A stretch of DNA of 64,000 nt from Amycolatopsis sp. NBRC 101858. Lineage in GTDB: Bacteria; Actinomycetota; Actinomycetes; Mycobacteriales; Pseudonocardiaceae. The stretch spans positions 620,001 to 684,000 of the forward strand of contig NZ_BSTD01000006.1 of assembly GCF_030269325.1 (NCBI RefSeq). Direction: 5' to 3'. Below are positions 10,265 to 19,335 of this stretch, one piece after another. The notes below the pieces were generated by a model, which saw only the letters and a list, made by a program, of their open reading frames with translations, was not told where the DNA came from and ran no database searches. A program made the translations under genes and the position numbers. Every line of letters begins with the position of its first letter. Position 1 is the first letter of the stretch.

Positions 10265-11389
10265 TCAGCCCGGCTCCACCGCGAACTCTGAGCGTCCACA
10301 CGCGACGCTCACCGGGAGCCACGCGTCGGGCTCTCCGAAATCCTCCGGGGCCAGGCCGAAGCCTGACAAGCCCGTCGGGTCCGCTGTCAGGGCCAAGCCC
10401 AGCAGCTGCCCCGGTGGCATGCCGTGGTCCAGCACCGTCTTCAGCAACCCGGCCAGTACGTGGTCCGGCTTTGCCGCCAGTGCGTTCTCCAGGGCCATGC
10501 CCGCGAACGTGCCGTCGCCGCGCATGAATGCCGTGTATCCCAACAGCGTTGCCGCCTCCGCGCGTTCCGGGGCTGGGAGCTCCTGGACCAACGTCAGCCA
10601 CAAGCGCTCCGCCTCACGTGCGGCCGGGGTGTGGGGTGGGACCGCCATTCCCAGGCACGCGTCCCGGATCTCCGGGAGGGTCAGCGCGCTCGCGAGCGCG
10701 ACCGCTTCCTCGTCCGTCGGCGGCTCTGAGCCGCGCAACCGGCGCTCGAACGCCGCTCGGATCGCCGATGCCGCCTCGGCGACGCACGTCGCGTCCGGCC
10801 AGGGCAGAGACGACAGCCGGGCCAGTGACTCGGCCCGGCGGGCGAGTGCCTCCGGTGATCGTGGGGCGAGCAGCGATTCCAGCTCGTCACGGCTGTCGAA
10901 CGCCACCGAGCCGCCGCCCGTCGCGACCGCCGCCGCCACCGTCGCGCGGGGGTCCGGCAGCTCCCCGCCGCAGTCCGGGTCCGCGTAACACCCCCACGGT
11001 GCCCCTTCGTCGATGTCCTGCACCCACATCGCGTGCAGCACCGGGAGGCCGAGCTCGCCCAGCTCGTCACCCAGCAGCTTGACGAAGCCCGCGTGCGGCG
11101 GCGGGCTGCCGGGTCTTCGCCGGCCGCCGACCACCACCAGCGTCACGCCCGTGTGCGGGGCCAAGGCGAACCTCGGGGCGAGCGCCCGGGCCTGGTGGGC
11201 CCGGTCTTCGCGGCGCGGGAGATCGCCGCGCAGGACCAGGCCGAGCCGGTCGCCCACGGGGGCCCGGTGGCCGAGCAGGAGGACGGAGTTCGCGGGCCGG
11301 AACCCGATCAGGTAAGGGAGCGCGGCCAGCAGCTGCGCGGGGCTTCGGAGGTCGACCGGCCGACGGCCGGTCGGGGTGGCAGTGGTCAT
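10265..11389 (-). CDS. DUF4192 domain protein
   Basis: A 374-residue protein beginning MTTATPTGRRPVDLRSPAQLLAALPYLIGFRPANSVLLLG, the characteristic start of DUF4192, an actinobacterial family of unknown function. No membrane segment or signal peptide is visible. The C-terminal half (ERAEAATLLGYTAFMRGDG) resembles helical repeat pairs and may be a TPR-like scaffold. ATG 11389 was chosen over an in-frame TTG at 11407. It is followed on its 3' side by the repeat region, so its terminator may lie within those repeats. Function is not known. Confidence 0.85.
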   Translation of the reverse strand: MTTATPTGRRPVDLRSPAQLLAALPYLIGFRPANSVLLLGHRAPVGDRLGLVLRGDLPRREDRAHQARALAPRFALAPHTGVTLVVVGGRRRPGSPPPHAGFVKLLGDELGELGLPVLHAMWVQDIDEGAPWGCYADPDCGGELPDPRATVAAAVATGGGSVAFDSRDELESLLAPRSPEALARRAESLARLSSLPWPDATCVAEAASAIRAAFERRLRGSEPPTDEEAVALASALTLPEIRDACLGMAVPPHTPAAREAERLWLTLVQELPAPERAEAATLLGYTAFMRGDGTFAGMALENALAAKPDHVLAGLLKTVLDHGMPPGQLLGLALTADPTGLSGFGLAPEDFGEPDAWLPVSVACGRSEFAVEPG

Positions 11390-11547
11390 GCCTCCACGGT
11401 GGGGCAAGCCGGGGCCGGATGGGGCGGTGGCGGCAAATCTGTGGATGGGCGGGGCCGATATGGACGGATCCGGCCGGGAGCCGGCCGGACGGCGGGTTCT
11501 TGTCGGTGGGGCGGGCTATGCTGCCCGGCCCCACCGACCGGCCCGGC

Positions 11548-12402
11548 TCAGCCGCAGTGCTCGAAGCCGCTTTCGTAGGTGTTGCTGCCGACCGAGCCGC
11601 CCCACTTCACGCAGGTCGCGTCGGCGGTCTTCTTCACCGGTCCGGCGTAGTAGGTGAAGCTGCCGGAGTCGGTCACCCGCGCCGCACCCTGGACCTCGAG
11701 GAACGCCGAGACCGGGCTCGCCGTGCCCAGCGACGTCGCCTTCAGCGTCGTCACGCAGTTCGCCTTGGTGGAGGCGTTGTACAGCAGGTACGTCGTGCCG
11801 GACGAACCCGCCAGCGCCTGCTGGTCGACGACGGAGAAGCCGGAGCCGCAGACCTCTTCGGCGGAGTAGGGGTTGCCGCCGCAGTTGTTCTTGCTCGTGA
11901 AGTCCGTGTGCCCGTAGTACGGCACTGCGACGCCGTTCAGCTTCGCCTTCTGCACCACGCCGTTCAGCCGCTCTTCGAAGTGCAGGTGCGGGCCGGTGAC
12001 ACCGCCGGTCGCGCCCGCCTTGCCGAGCTCCTTGCCGCCGGCTACCGACTGCCCGACCGAGACCTCCTGGGCCGACAGGTGCGCGTACCGGGTGCGCCAG
12101 CCGCTACCGTGGTCCACCTCGATCCACTTGCCGTAGCTCGTGCTGCCTTCGTCGGCGACCCGCGTCACCGTGCCGGACGCCGCGGCCAGCACCGGCATGC
12201 CCGTGATGCCCGACTTCTGGAAGTCGACCGAGTACTCCGGGCTGTGCCCGCTGAACGTCGCCGCGGTCACGGTGACCCCGCACTTGAACGGCACCTGGAA
12301 GTTCGGCGCGGCCGACGCGGTCGCCGAGCCGGCGAGGGTGAGGCCGAGCGCGGGCAGCGCCGCGGCGGCGGCGAACACGGCGAGCCGTCGCAACCTGGAC
12401 AT
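11548..12402 (-). CDS. secreted M23-family peptidase
   Basis: A 284-residue protein with a Sec signal peptide (MSRLRRLAVFAAAAALPALG... cleaved near ASAAP), so it is exported. The M23 (lysostaphin/LytM) zinc site is visible: His and Asp in SGHSPEYSVDF and the HxH in GPHLHFE, with YAHLS as the central motif. Such enzymes cut peptidoglycan cross-bridges or act as division activators. The C-terminal 110 residues form a Cys-containing extension without a recognised domain. ATG 12402 has AGGAGG seven bases upstream. It is divergent from the two-component sensor gene, 96 bases away. Confidence 0.9.
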   Translation of the reverse strand: MSRLRRLAVFAAAAALPALGLTLAGSATASAAPNFQVPFKCGVTVTAATFSGHSPEYSVDFQKSGITGMPVLAAASGTVTRVADEGSTSYGKWIEVDHGSGWRTRYAHLSAQEVSVGQSVAGGKELGKAGATGGVTGPHLHFEERLNGVVQKAKLNGVAVPYYGHTDFTSKNNCGGNPYSAEEVCGSGFSVVDQQALAGSSGTTYLLYNASTKANCVTTLKATSLGTASPVSAFLEVQGAARVTDSGSFTYYAGPVKKTADATCVKWGGSVGSNTYESGFEHCG

Positions 12403-12498
12403 GGGGAAACCTCCTGACGAAGCGGACATCTCGACACCGCACAGCGAAGCCCTCGTCGGTACATTTTCCGTACAAGCACCCAGCGGAGGACTCTGAAG

Positions 12499-13611
12499 AT
12501 GATCGCCACACGACCCGGGCTCCCCCAGGCCCAGGACTGGGTGCGCTGGGGGCTCGTCGCGGTGCCGATGTTCGCCGCGATGCCCCGGGCGAACACGCTC
12601 TCGTGGATCCTGATCGGGATCACCCTGGCCCTGTCCCTCCCGCTGCTGTGGATCTTCAAGGCCGGCGGCAGCCGCTTCCTGCCTGTCGTCAGCATCACCG
12701 TGATCGCGACCGCGGGCACCCTGTGGGCGATCGTGCCGAACAGCTGGGCGTCGGTGACGATGTTCAGCACCACCTTCTTCGTCGTGCTCTGGCAGCCGAA
12801 GCTGCCGATCCTGCTCGCGATCGGCATCGACCTGGCCGCGATCACGTTCTGGGCGAGCTACCACCACGCCTGGGACGGCGCCCTGCCGACGTACACGATC
12901 GTCGCCGTGATCGTGCTGCTCGGGCTGAACCGGCGAGCCCGGCTGGCCCGGCTCGAGCAGACCGAGCTGGCGCTGGCCCGCGCGCAGACGGCGACCGAGG
13001 AGCACGCCCGCGCGGCGGCACTGGCCGAACGGACCCGCATCGCCCGCGAGCTGCACGACGTCTTGGCGCACTCGCTGGCCGGGCTGTCCCTCAACCTGCA
13101 GGGCGCGCGGCTCATGCTGGTGCGCGACGGGGCGAGCCCGGACGCCGTCGCGCAGATCGAACGGGCGCAGAAACTGGCGTCGGACGGCCTCGCCGAAGCC
13201 CGCAAGGCCGTCGCCGCGCTGCGCGAGGACGCCGTCCCGGTCGAACGCACGATCGCGGACCTCCTCGCCGCCTACCGGCTGGACAGCGGGGCCCGGGCGG
13301 ACCTGACGATCGAGGGCGAGCCGCGTGAACTCGCCCCGGCGGTCGGCACCGCGCTGGTCCGCGCGGTGCAGGAAGCCCTGGCCAACACGCGCAAGCACGC
13401 CGCGCAGGCCGAGGTCGACGTCACCTTGGACTACGGCTCCGGGAGCGTCGCGCTGACCATCGCCGACCGGCAGGGCAGGCGCCCACTGGACGCGCCGGCG
13501 GCAGGCTACGGTTTGCGCGGGATGAGCGAACGGGTCGCGCTGCTCGACGGGCGCTTCGAGAGCGGGCCGGGGGAGGACGGATGGCGGATTCACCTGACGG
13601 TGCCGGCGTGA
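12499..13611 (+). CDS. sensor histidine kinase, NarL-partner (HisKA_3) type
   Basis: A 370-residue membrane kinase. The N-terminal 150 residues hold about five hydrophobic segments without a large outside domain. A coiled coil (RLEQTELALARAQTATEE) leads to the HisKA_3 box RIARELHDVLAHSL with phospho-acceptor His186, then an HATPase domain (QEALANTRKHA, GYGLRGMSER). ATG 12499 has GGAGGA eight bases upstream. It overlaps the response regulator gene by 31 bases. The signal may be membrane or cell-wall stress, as the kinase has little extracytoplasmic sequence and is divergent from a peptidoglycan peptidase; that link is inference. Confidence 0.92.
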   Translation: MIATRPGLPQAQDWVRWGLVAVPMFAAMPRANTLSWILIGITLALSLPLLWIFKAGGSRFLPVVSITVIATAGTLWAIVPNSWASVTMFSTTFFVVLWQPKLPILLAIGIDLAAITFWASYHHAWDGALPTYTIVAVIVLLGLNRRARLARLEQTELALARAQTATEEHARAAALAERTRIARELHDVLAHSLAGLSLNLQGARLMLVRDGASPDAVAQIERAQKLASDGLAEARKAVAALREDAVPVERTIADLLAAYRLDSGARADLTIEGEPRELAPAVGTALVRAVQEALANTRKHAAQAEVDVTLDYGSGSVALTIADRQGRRPLDAPAAGYGLRGMSERVALLDGRFESGPGEDGWRIHLTVPA

Positions 13612-14249
13612 GCTTGCGCGTCGTGCTGGCCGACGACCAGGCGGTGGTCCGGGAAGGCCTGGTCACGCTGCTCGGGCTGCTGCCCGGCGTCGAGGTGGTC
13701 GGCGCCGCCGCCGACGGCCTGGCCGCTCTCGACCTCGTCGCCGAGCACCACCCCGATGTCGTGCTCGTGGACCTGCGGATGCCGCGCTGCGACGGCGTCG
13801 AGACCACCGAGCGGATCCGCGCCGAGCACCCGGGCACCGAGGTCGTCGTGCTGACCACGTACGCCGACGACGAGTCGCTGCTGGCCGCGTTGCGCGCCGG
13901 CGCCCGCGGGTTCCTCACGAAGGACGCCGACGCCGAGGCGATCGCCCGGGCGCTGCGCTCGGCGGCCGCCGGCCAGTCCACAGTGGACGGCGAGCTGCAG
14001 CGGCGGCTCGTCGAGGCCGCCACCCGCAGCACACCCCAGCGCGTCAAGGAGATCGAAGGCCTGACCGCGCGCGAGATCGAGGTGCTGCGGCTGATCGCGG
14101 CGGGCCTGTCGAACACGGAGATCGCGCGCACGCTCGTGGTGAGCGAGGCGACCGTGAAGACCCACGTGAACCACCTGTTCACCAAAGCCCGGCTGCGGGA
14201 CCGCGCGCAGGCGGTCGCCTTCGCCTACCGGACGGGCATCGCGGACTAG
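13581..14249 (+). CDS. response regulator, NarL/LuxR family
   Basis: A 222-residue protein with a receiver domain (phospho-acceptor Asp64 in LVDLRMP, Lys in FLTKDAD) and a C-terminal LuxR helix-turn-helix (LTAREIEVLRLIAAGLSNTEIARTL, split here by eye). It is the partner of the kinase encoded just upstream. ATG 13581 has GGAGG four bases upstream; a GTG at 13608 that overlaps the kinase stop (GTGA) is an alternative start. The 3' end overlaps the convergent YdcF gene by four bases. Confidence 0.92.
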   Translation: MADSPDGAGVSLRVVLADDQAVVREGLVTLLGLLPGVEVVGAAADGLAALDLVAEHHPDVVLVDLRMPRCDGVETTERIRAEHPGTEVVVLTTYADDESLLAALRAGARGFLTKDADAEAIARALRSAAAGQSTVDGELQRRLVEAATRSTPQRVKEIEGLTAREIEVLRLIAAGLSNTEIARTLVVSEATVKTHVNHLFTKARLRDRAQAVAFAYRTGIAD

Positions 14250-14884
14250 AGCATGCGTTGCGTGAACCCGGCCGCTGCGAGCCGGCCGAACGCTCGCTCG
14301 ACGCCGTCCGGTACGTGCTGCGGGATTGCGAAGCCCCGCGCCGCGTAGGCGGTGATCCGCTGCGTCTCGCCGACCAGCATGCTGATCACCCGGTCGGCGT
14401 CTTCTTCGCCGGTCAGGTGCTCCTCGAACGTCACCGCCTTCGACGCGCACACGATGTCGACGCCGGGCCAGAGCCGCTTCGCCGTGGCGTAGGCCCTTCG
14501 CTGCTGGTACGGCCGCGTCACCAGCGTCACCGACCGGATCTCCCGCCCGGCGAGCAGCCGCCTGGTGAACTCGACGTTCTCCCCCGTGTTGCGCGCCTCG
14601 GGTTCGACCAGGATCACCTCGTCGGGCACGCCGAGCTCCAGCGCGATCTCGCGGTAGTGGACCGCTTCGCCGCGCGGGAAGCGCTCCACCGTCGTCGGCG
14701 CGTTGGCTCCGGTGAACACGACCAGCGGGAACTGCCCGGCGTGGAACAGCTCCGCCGTGTGGACGGCGACGCCGGGATCGCGGCTGCCCAGCCCGATCCC
14801 GGCGTCGGAACGCCGTGGCTCGTGCCGCAGGTCGTGGTAGTCCCACAACGTGCGGACGTCGGCGTGGAGACGCTCCGGCAGCAT
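14246..14884 (-). CDS. YdcF/SanA family (DUF218) protein
   Basis: A 212-residue DUF218 protein with motifs G-L-G-S-R (start), VVFTGANAPTT, EPEARNTGENVEF and VTLVTRPYQQRRA. The E-A-R-N-T-x-E-N motif is diagnostic for the family, whose members include E. coli YdcF and the envelope-barrier protein SanA. There is no membrane anchor here, so this is a cytoplasmic form. Its start codon overlaps the stop of the upstream S15 peptidase gene (TGATG), so the two are translationally coupled. The biochemical role of the family is unsettled. Confidence 0.88.
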   Translation of the reverse strand: MLPERLHADVRTLWDYHDLRHEPRRSDAGIGLGSRDPGVAVHTAELFHAGQFPLVVFTGANAPTTVERFPRGEAVHYREIALELGVPDEVILVEPEARNTGENVEFTRRLLAGREIRSVTLVTRPYQQRRAYATAKRLWPGVDIVCASKAVTFEEHLTGEEDADRVISMLVGETQRITAYAARGFAIPQHVPDGVERAFGRLAAAGFTQRML

Positions 14885-16692
14885 CAGCCGAACGCGGCTC
14901 GCAGGGCCGGCTTGCCGCCCGTGACCGGGAGCGTCACCGACGTCTTGGTCAGGTCGAGCGCCAGTCCCGCGCCCGGCTTCGGCCGCAGCGTGTAGTCGTG
15001 GTCGCTGGACGCCAGCAGGAACTCCAGCCGGTGCCCCGCCGCGAGCACGTAGTCCTTCGGCATCAGCTCGACGCCGATTCGGTAGGTCTGGCCGGGCGTG
15101 ATCGGCTCGGTGACGGCCGGTGACGTGCGGTTCTGCGGGTCGGTCCAGCCGCGGCTGATGACGTGGGACGTGCCGTCGGGAGCGCGGTCGAGCAGGATCG
15201 CGGAGACGTTCGCCGCGGGCCGGTCGAACGCCAGCGCCAGATCGGCGCGCACGGTGCCCGAGAGCCGTACGGACTGCTTCGCCGCCGGAGTCGCGTACAG
15301 CAGCCGGTTGCCGGACGAGGCCAGGCCGGCGAGCTGCTCGATCGTCTTCGACGAATCGTCGGCGAGGGTCTCAACGGCCGCCGTGCCCGGCACCGGGTTG
15401 CGGGTGTCGATGGTGCCCTTCGCCTTGCCGCCAGGCCACGGGTAGACGCGCACGTCGGCCGTCGTGGGCGCCGGCCAGTCGGCCTCGTCGACCCACGAGA
15501 GGTCTTCACGCTGGATCGTCGCCTTCGGCTCGTTCTGGATGCCGTTGTCGATCCCGTAGAGGTAGTGCGACATCCACTTGTTCAAGGTCGTCAGCCAGAC
15601 GTCGCGCCGCAGCGAGTACGGGTCCGCGTGGCCGGACTGGTGCAGCCAGATCTTGTGCTCGACACCGTGCGCCTTGAGCGCTTCGTACCACTCCGCGACC
15701 TGGTCGGTCTTGACGTTCCAGTCGTTGAGGCCGTGCACCGCGAGCACCGACGCGTGCACCTTCGCGACGTCGTTGCGGTAGTTGCGGACGTCCCAGAACG
15801 GTGTGTAGTCGCCGGTCACGCGGTCCTGGTCGCGGGCCAGCCCGTCGATCACCGGGCGGCAGACCTGCCGGTCCTCGCGGGTGTAGACGTACTCGGCGAG
15901 CACGTCGGCGTCCTCGCCCTGGAAACCGCCGGCCGCGACGACGGCGCCGTCGTTGCGGTAGTACTGGTACCAGCTGGAGATGGCGGCGATCGGCACGATC
16001 GTCTCGAGGCCTTCGACGCCGGTGCTCGCGACGGCGTTGGGCAGCGTCCCGTTGTAGGAGACGCCCATCATGCCGGTCTTGCCGGTGCTCCAGTCGGCCT
16101 TTGCCGCGGCGCCGGCGGCGTCACGGGCTGATGTCCGGCCGTTGAGCCAGTCGACGACCGAGCGCGCGCCGATCGTCTCGTTGACGTCACCGGTGGTCGG
16201 GCAGCCGGTGGAGAGGCCGGAGCCGAGCGACTCGCCGTACACGACGGCGAACCCGCGCGCGGTGAAGTAGTCCTGGTAGCGCCAGGTGATCGGCGCGGCC
16301 GGGCCGACACCGTGCGCGGCGACGCGCGGGCCTTCCGGGCCGCGGGCGTATCCGGGGGCGTAGAGCTCGACGTCGACGTCGTGGTTCGCGATGTCGTTGC
16401 CGCCGGCGTAGTACGGGCTGGCCTGGTAGACGACGGGGACCTTGAGCCCCTGGGTCGTCGCGCGCGGGCGGACGACCTGGGCGTGCACGAGGTCGTCGGC
16501 GCCGTCGTGGTCGCTGTCGACGGGCGCCGTGACCCAGACGTCTTCGCGGATGACGTCGGCCGGGTTGAAGACCGGTTGTGCCTGGCCGCCGGTGAAGACC
16601 GGGCCGGGCGGGTCGGCGGCTTCGGCGGTGACCGCCGTGAGCGGCAGGGTGGCCAGTGCGAGGAGCAGGACTGCGGTTCGTGCGGCTTTCAT
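14884..16692 (-). CDS. secreted Xaa-Pro dipeptidyl-peptidase (S15 family)
   Basis: A 602-residue alpha/beta-hydrolase with a signal peptide (MKAARTAVLLLALATLPLTAVTA cut near EAADPP). The catalytic Ser is in GVSYNGTLPN, the Asp in HGLNDWNVK and the His in HQSGHADP, followed by the C-terminal jelly-roll domain of the PepX/CocE group. It would release X-Pro dipeptides from peptides outside the cell. ATG 16692 was chosen, with GGGGG upstream; the preceding codon is TTG. It forms a coupled pair with the YdcF-type gene. A CocE-like esterase role cannot be excluded, but the PepX-type N-terminal region favours a peptidase. Confidence 0.85.
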   Translation of the reverse strand: MKAARTAVLLLALATLPLTAVTAEAADPPGPVFTGGQAQPVFNPADVIREDVWVTAPVDSDHDGADDLVHAQVVRPRATTQGLKVPVVYQASPYYAGGNDIANHDVDVELYAPGYARGPEGPRVAAHGVGPAAPITWRYQDYFTARGFAVVYGESLGSGLSTGCPTTGDVNETIGARSVVDWLNGRTSARDAAGAAAKADWSTGKTGMMGVSYNGTLPNAVASTGVEGLETIVPIAAISSWYQYYRNDGAVVAAGGFQGEDADVLAEYVYTREDRQVCRPVIDGLARDQDRVTGDYTPFWDVRNYRNDVAKVHASVLAVHGLNDWNVKTDQVAEWYEALKAHGVEHKIWLHQSGHADPYSLRRDVWLTTLNKWMSHYLYGIDNGIQNEPKATIQREDLSWVDEADWPAPTTADVRVYPWPGGKAKGTIDTRNPVPGTAAVETLADDSSKTIEQLAGLASSGNRLLYATPAAKQSVRLSGTVRADLALAFDRPAANVSAILLDRAPDGTSHVISRGWTDPQNRTSPAVTEPITPGQTYRIGVELMPKDYVLAAGHRLEFLLASSDHDYTLRPKPGAGLALDLTKTSVTLPVTGGKPALRAAFG

Positions 16693-16775
16693 CAAACCCC
16701 CAAGCCGGGCGAAGCGGACGAGTGTCGAGACTTCCGCTCCGGCCTCGGGAGTGTCAAGAGACTAACGTCGGGGGC

Positions 16776-18332
16776 ATGCCGACCGTGGAAGCGCCGATCG
16801 CCGCCGTGACCGTCTACCCGCAGCAGGCCCGGATCACCCGCCGGGGCAAGGCCCCGCTCGACGGCGGGCCCCGCCTGACCTTCGCCGGGCTCTCCCCGGC
16901 CCTCGATCCGGCGTCCGTGCGCGTCACCGGCACCGGTCCCGCCCTGATCACCGGCGTCGACGTGCGCACCGAGCAGCACGCTTCGCCGGCCGATGCCGTC
17001 CTGCACACGCTCGTCGAACAACGGCGGACCGACCAGGCGACGCTCGACGGCGTCGTCGACGACGAAGCGGCCGAAACGATGAAGGTGGATCTGCTGACTT
17101 CGCTCGCGAAGCGCAGCGGCGGCAGCTTCGCGAAGGCGCTGGCGGCCGGGACCGCCGAGCCGTCGCGCGTCGCGGAGGTGACCGACGCGCTGAGCTCACG
17201 GCTGGCGTCGGCGTTGAAGGCCCGGCGGGTGTTGACCGAGCGGATCACCCGGCTGCGCGAGGACCTCGCCGCGCTCGACCGGCGGATCGAGTCCCACCGC
17301 GGACAGTCCTATCAGGACAGTACGACGGTGGTCGTGGAGCTGGAGATCGCGGATCCGTCGGGGTCGGCGGAGCTGGAACTGTCCTATGTGGTCCAGGGCG
17401 CGAGCTGGGAGCCGGGCTACGACGTCCGGGTGCGCGGGACCGAGGTCGGCGTGACGTCGTACGGGCTGGTCAGCCAGCACACGGGCGAGGACTGGCCGGA
17501 GTGCGAGCTGGCGTTGTCGACGGCGCGGCCGGCGGTTTCGGTGGTGGTCCCGGAGTTGTCGCCGTGGTACCTGGACCGCGTCCACCCGGTCCCGGCAGCT
17601 CCGGCGGCGGCTTACGGCGGTTCCGGTGGCGGCATTCCGGAGGGTGCGCGGATGCGGTTCGCTGCTTCCGCGCCTGCGCCGATGGCGCCGAAACTTGCTT
17701 CGGTCGAGCAGGGGACGACGGCGGTGACCTACCGGCCTTCGCGTCCGGTGGCGGTACCTTCCGGCGCTCAGGGGCACCGGACGACGTTGGCTCAGCTTTC
17801 GCTCACGGCCGTTTTGGGTTACGTGACGGCGCCGGTGTTGGCCGAGGAGGCTTATCTTCGGGCGACGGTCGTGAACACGTCTTCTTTTGCGTTGCGGCCG
17901 GGGCGGGCTTCGGTGTTCCACGACGCCGAGTTCGTGGGGACGACAGTGCTCGAGCCGTGGGCGCCTGGTGAGGAGCTCGAGTTGGCGTTGGGGGTGGACG
18001 ACCGGATCCGGATCGAGCGGGAGCTGGTGCGGCGGACGGCTTCGAAGGCGACTTTGTCGGGGCAGAAGCGGCGTGAGGCGGAGTATCGGATTTCCGTTGC
18101 CAACCACGGGCCTCGGGAAGCCGTGGTGACCGTGTTGGACCAGGCGCCGGTTTCGCGGGATGACGCGGTCACGGTGAAGGACGTGAAGACGTCGCCGGAG
18201 CCGGTGGAGACGTCGGCGCTGGGTGAGTACACGTGGAAGTTGACGCTGGCGGCGGGTGAGACCGAAACGGTGACGTTGTCTTACCGGGTGGATGTCGCGA
18301 AGGGTGTGGAACTGTCCGGCTGGCGGGAATGA
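16776..18332 (+). CDS. DUF4139 (MuiA-type) domain protein
   Basis: A 518-residue protein starting at ATG 16776. The N-terminal part (VTVYPQQARITRRGKAPL) is the DUF4140 strand region, then a coiled coil (ERITRLREDLAALDRRIESH), then the DUF4139 beta domain from SYVVQGASWEPGYDVRV to the end. The family, called mucoidy inhibitor A-like, has no established biochemical activity. A TAACGT -10-like hexamer ends seven bases before the ATG and there is no clear ribosome-binding site, so the mRNA is probably leaderless. It is convergent with the CBS gene, with a hairpin terminator between them. Confidence 0.85.
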   Translation: MPTVEAPIAAVTVYPQQARITRRGKAPLDGGPRLTFAGLSPALDPASVRVTGTGPALITGVDVRTEQHASPADAVLHTLVEQRRTDQATLDGVVDDEAAETMKVDLLTSLAKRSGGSFAKALAAGTAEPSRVAEVTDALSSRLASALKARRVLTERITRLREDLAALDRRIESHRGQSYQDSTTVVVELEIADPSGSAELELSYVVQGASWEPGYDVRVRGTEVGVTSYGLVSQHTGEDWPECELALSTARPAVSVVVPELSPWYLDRVHPVPAAPAAAYGGSGGGIPEGARMRFAASAPAPMAPKLASVEQGTTAVTYRPSRPVAVPSGAQGHRTTLAQLSLTAVLGYVTAPVLAEEAYLRATVVNTSSFALRPGRASVFHDAEFVGTTVLEPWAPGEELELALGVDDRIRIERELVRRTASKATLSGQKRREAEYRISVANHGPREAVVTVLDQAPVSRDDAVTVKDVKTSPEPVETSALGEYTWKLTLAAGETETVTLSYRVDVAKGVELSGWRE

Positions 18333-18341
18333 CTGCGCTGC

Positions 18342-18372
18342 GCGGCGGCGGCCCCGGCGGGACCGCCGCCGC
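18342..18372. terminator. bidirectional GC hairpin
   Basis: A perfect 10-bp inverted repeat (18342-18351 with 18363-18372) around an 11-base loop between the convergent DUF4139 and CBS genes; it can end transcripts from both sides. Confidence 0.6.
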
Positions 18373-18378
18373 CGTCGT

Positions 18379-18810
18379 TCAGCCCTGCGAGATGTAGGCC
18401 TCCAGCTGTTCCTGGCTCTGCTCCAGCTGTTCCATCCGGTTCTTCACCACGTCCCCGATGGAAATGATCCCGGCCAGCCGGCCGTCCACCAGCACCGGGA
18501 CGTGCCGGATGCGGCGCTCCGTCATCAGGACCGACAGCTGGTCCAGGGAGTCCTCCGGGCCGCAGCTTGCCACCAGCTTTGTCATGATCTCCGACACCGG
18601 CCCGTCCAGCAGGCCGGGGCCGTGGTCGTTCAAGCGGCGGACCACGTCGCGCTCGGACACGATGCCCGCTATCGATCCTTCCGGGGACACCACCACCATC
18701 GCGCCCACGTTGTTCTCGGCCAAGCCGGCCAGCAGCGCGGTCACCGTGGTCTCCGGGGTGACCGTTGCGACCGCCGACCCCTTCTTGCGCAGCAGATCCG
18801 CAATCCGCAT
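18379..18810 (-). CDS. CBS-domain pair protein
   Basis: A 143-residue protein made of two CBS domains: residues about 8-62 (TVTALLAGLAENNVGAMVVV...GIVSERDVVRRL) and 75-128 (SLDQLSVLMTERRIRHVPVL...GIISIGDVVKNR). Such stand-alone Bateman modules bind adenine nucleotides and sense energy state; in mycobacteria related proteins are induced in hypoxia. No partner domain or neighbouring operon gene shows what it controls. The C-terminal tail (EQLEQSQEQLEAYISQG) is a short predicted coiled coil. Confidence 0.9.
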   Translation of the reverse strand: MRIADLLRKKGSAVATVTPETTVTALLAGLAENNVGAMVVVSPEGSIAGIVSERDVVRRLNDHGPGLLDGPVSEIMTKLVASCGPEDSLDQLSVLMTERRIRHVPVLVDGRLAGIISIGDVVKNRMEQLEQSQEQLEAYISQG

Positions 18811-18912
18811 GGCGATCCTTCCCGTCGGTGAGCTGGATCACCACAGGGTAAGGGCGGCGGGACGTGCGCGAAAGTCCGGCAAACGGGGCTTGTTCGTGGT
18901 ATTCGTACCGAT

Positions 18913-19335
18913 TCAGCCGAGCCGTTCGGCCAGGCCGTCCAGGGCCAGGCGGATGCCCGCCGCGTAGTCGTCGTCGCACAGGGCGTCGAGACGGCCCCGC
19001 GCCAGCTGGAGATGCTCGCGAGCCGCCGTCAGGTCACCCAGTTTGCGGTAGTCCTCACCCAGGTTGAGGTGCAACGACGGGTAGAAACCACGCGCCGTCG
19101 CCGAGTCGGTCATCGCGCCCGCCGCCGCCAGGGCGCGCAGGTCCCACTCCAGCTCCTCCGCCGGGTCGTCGCAGACGTCGGCCATGTGGTGTGCCAGCGC
19201 GACGCGGTGCAGCGAGTCGCCGTCCGGGCCGATCGACGCCCACAACGCCGTGAACGTCGCGTACGCGCCCGCGCGGTCGCCGCCGATGTGCTGCCGCAGA
19301 CCCGCGTCGATCGCCACCAGCACCTCGTCGGTCAT
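18913..19335 (-). CDS. small tetratricopeptide-like protein
   Basis: A 140-residue, all-helical protein (MTDEVLVAIDAGLRQHIGGDRAGAYATF...). Repeats such as HLNLGEDYRKLGDLTAAREHLQLAR look like TPR units, suggesting a protein-binding scaffold. Its ATG overlaps the stop of the MocR-type regulator gene (ATGA), so it is translated from the same mRNA. No enzyme motif is present and no function can be named; it could modulate or report on the regulator. Confidence 0.8.
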   Translation of the reverse strand: MTDEVLVAIDAGLRQHIGGDRAGAYATFTALWASIGPDGDSLHRVALAHHMADVCDDPAEELEWDLRALAAAGAMTDSATARGFYPSLHLNLGEDYRKLGDLTAAREHLQLARGRLDALCDDDYAAGIRLALDGLAERLG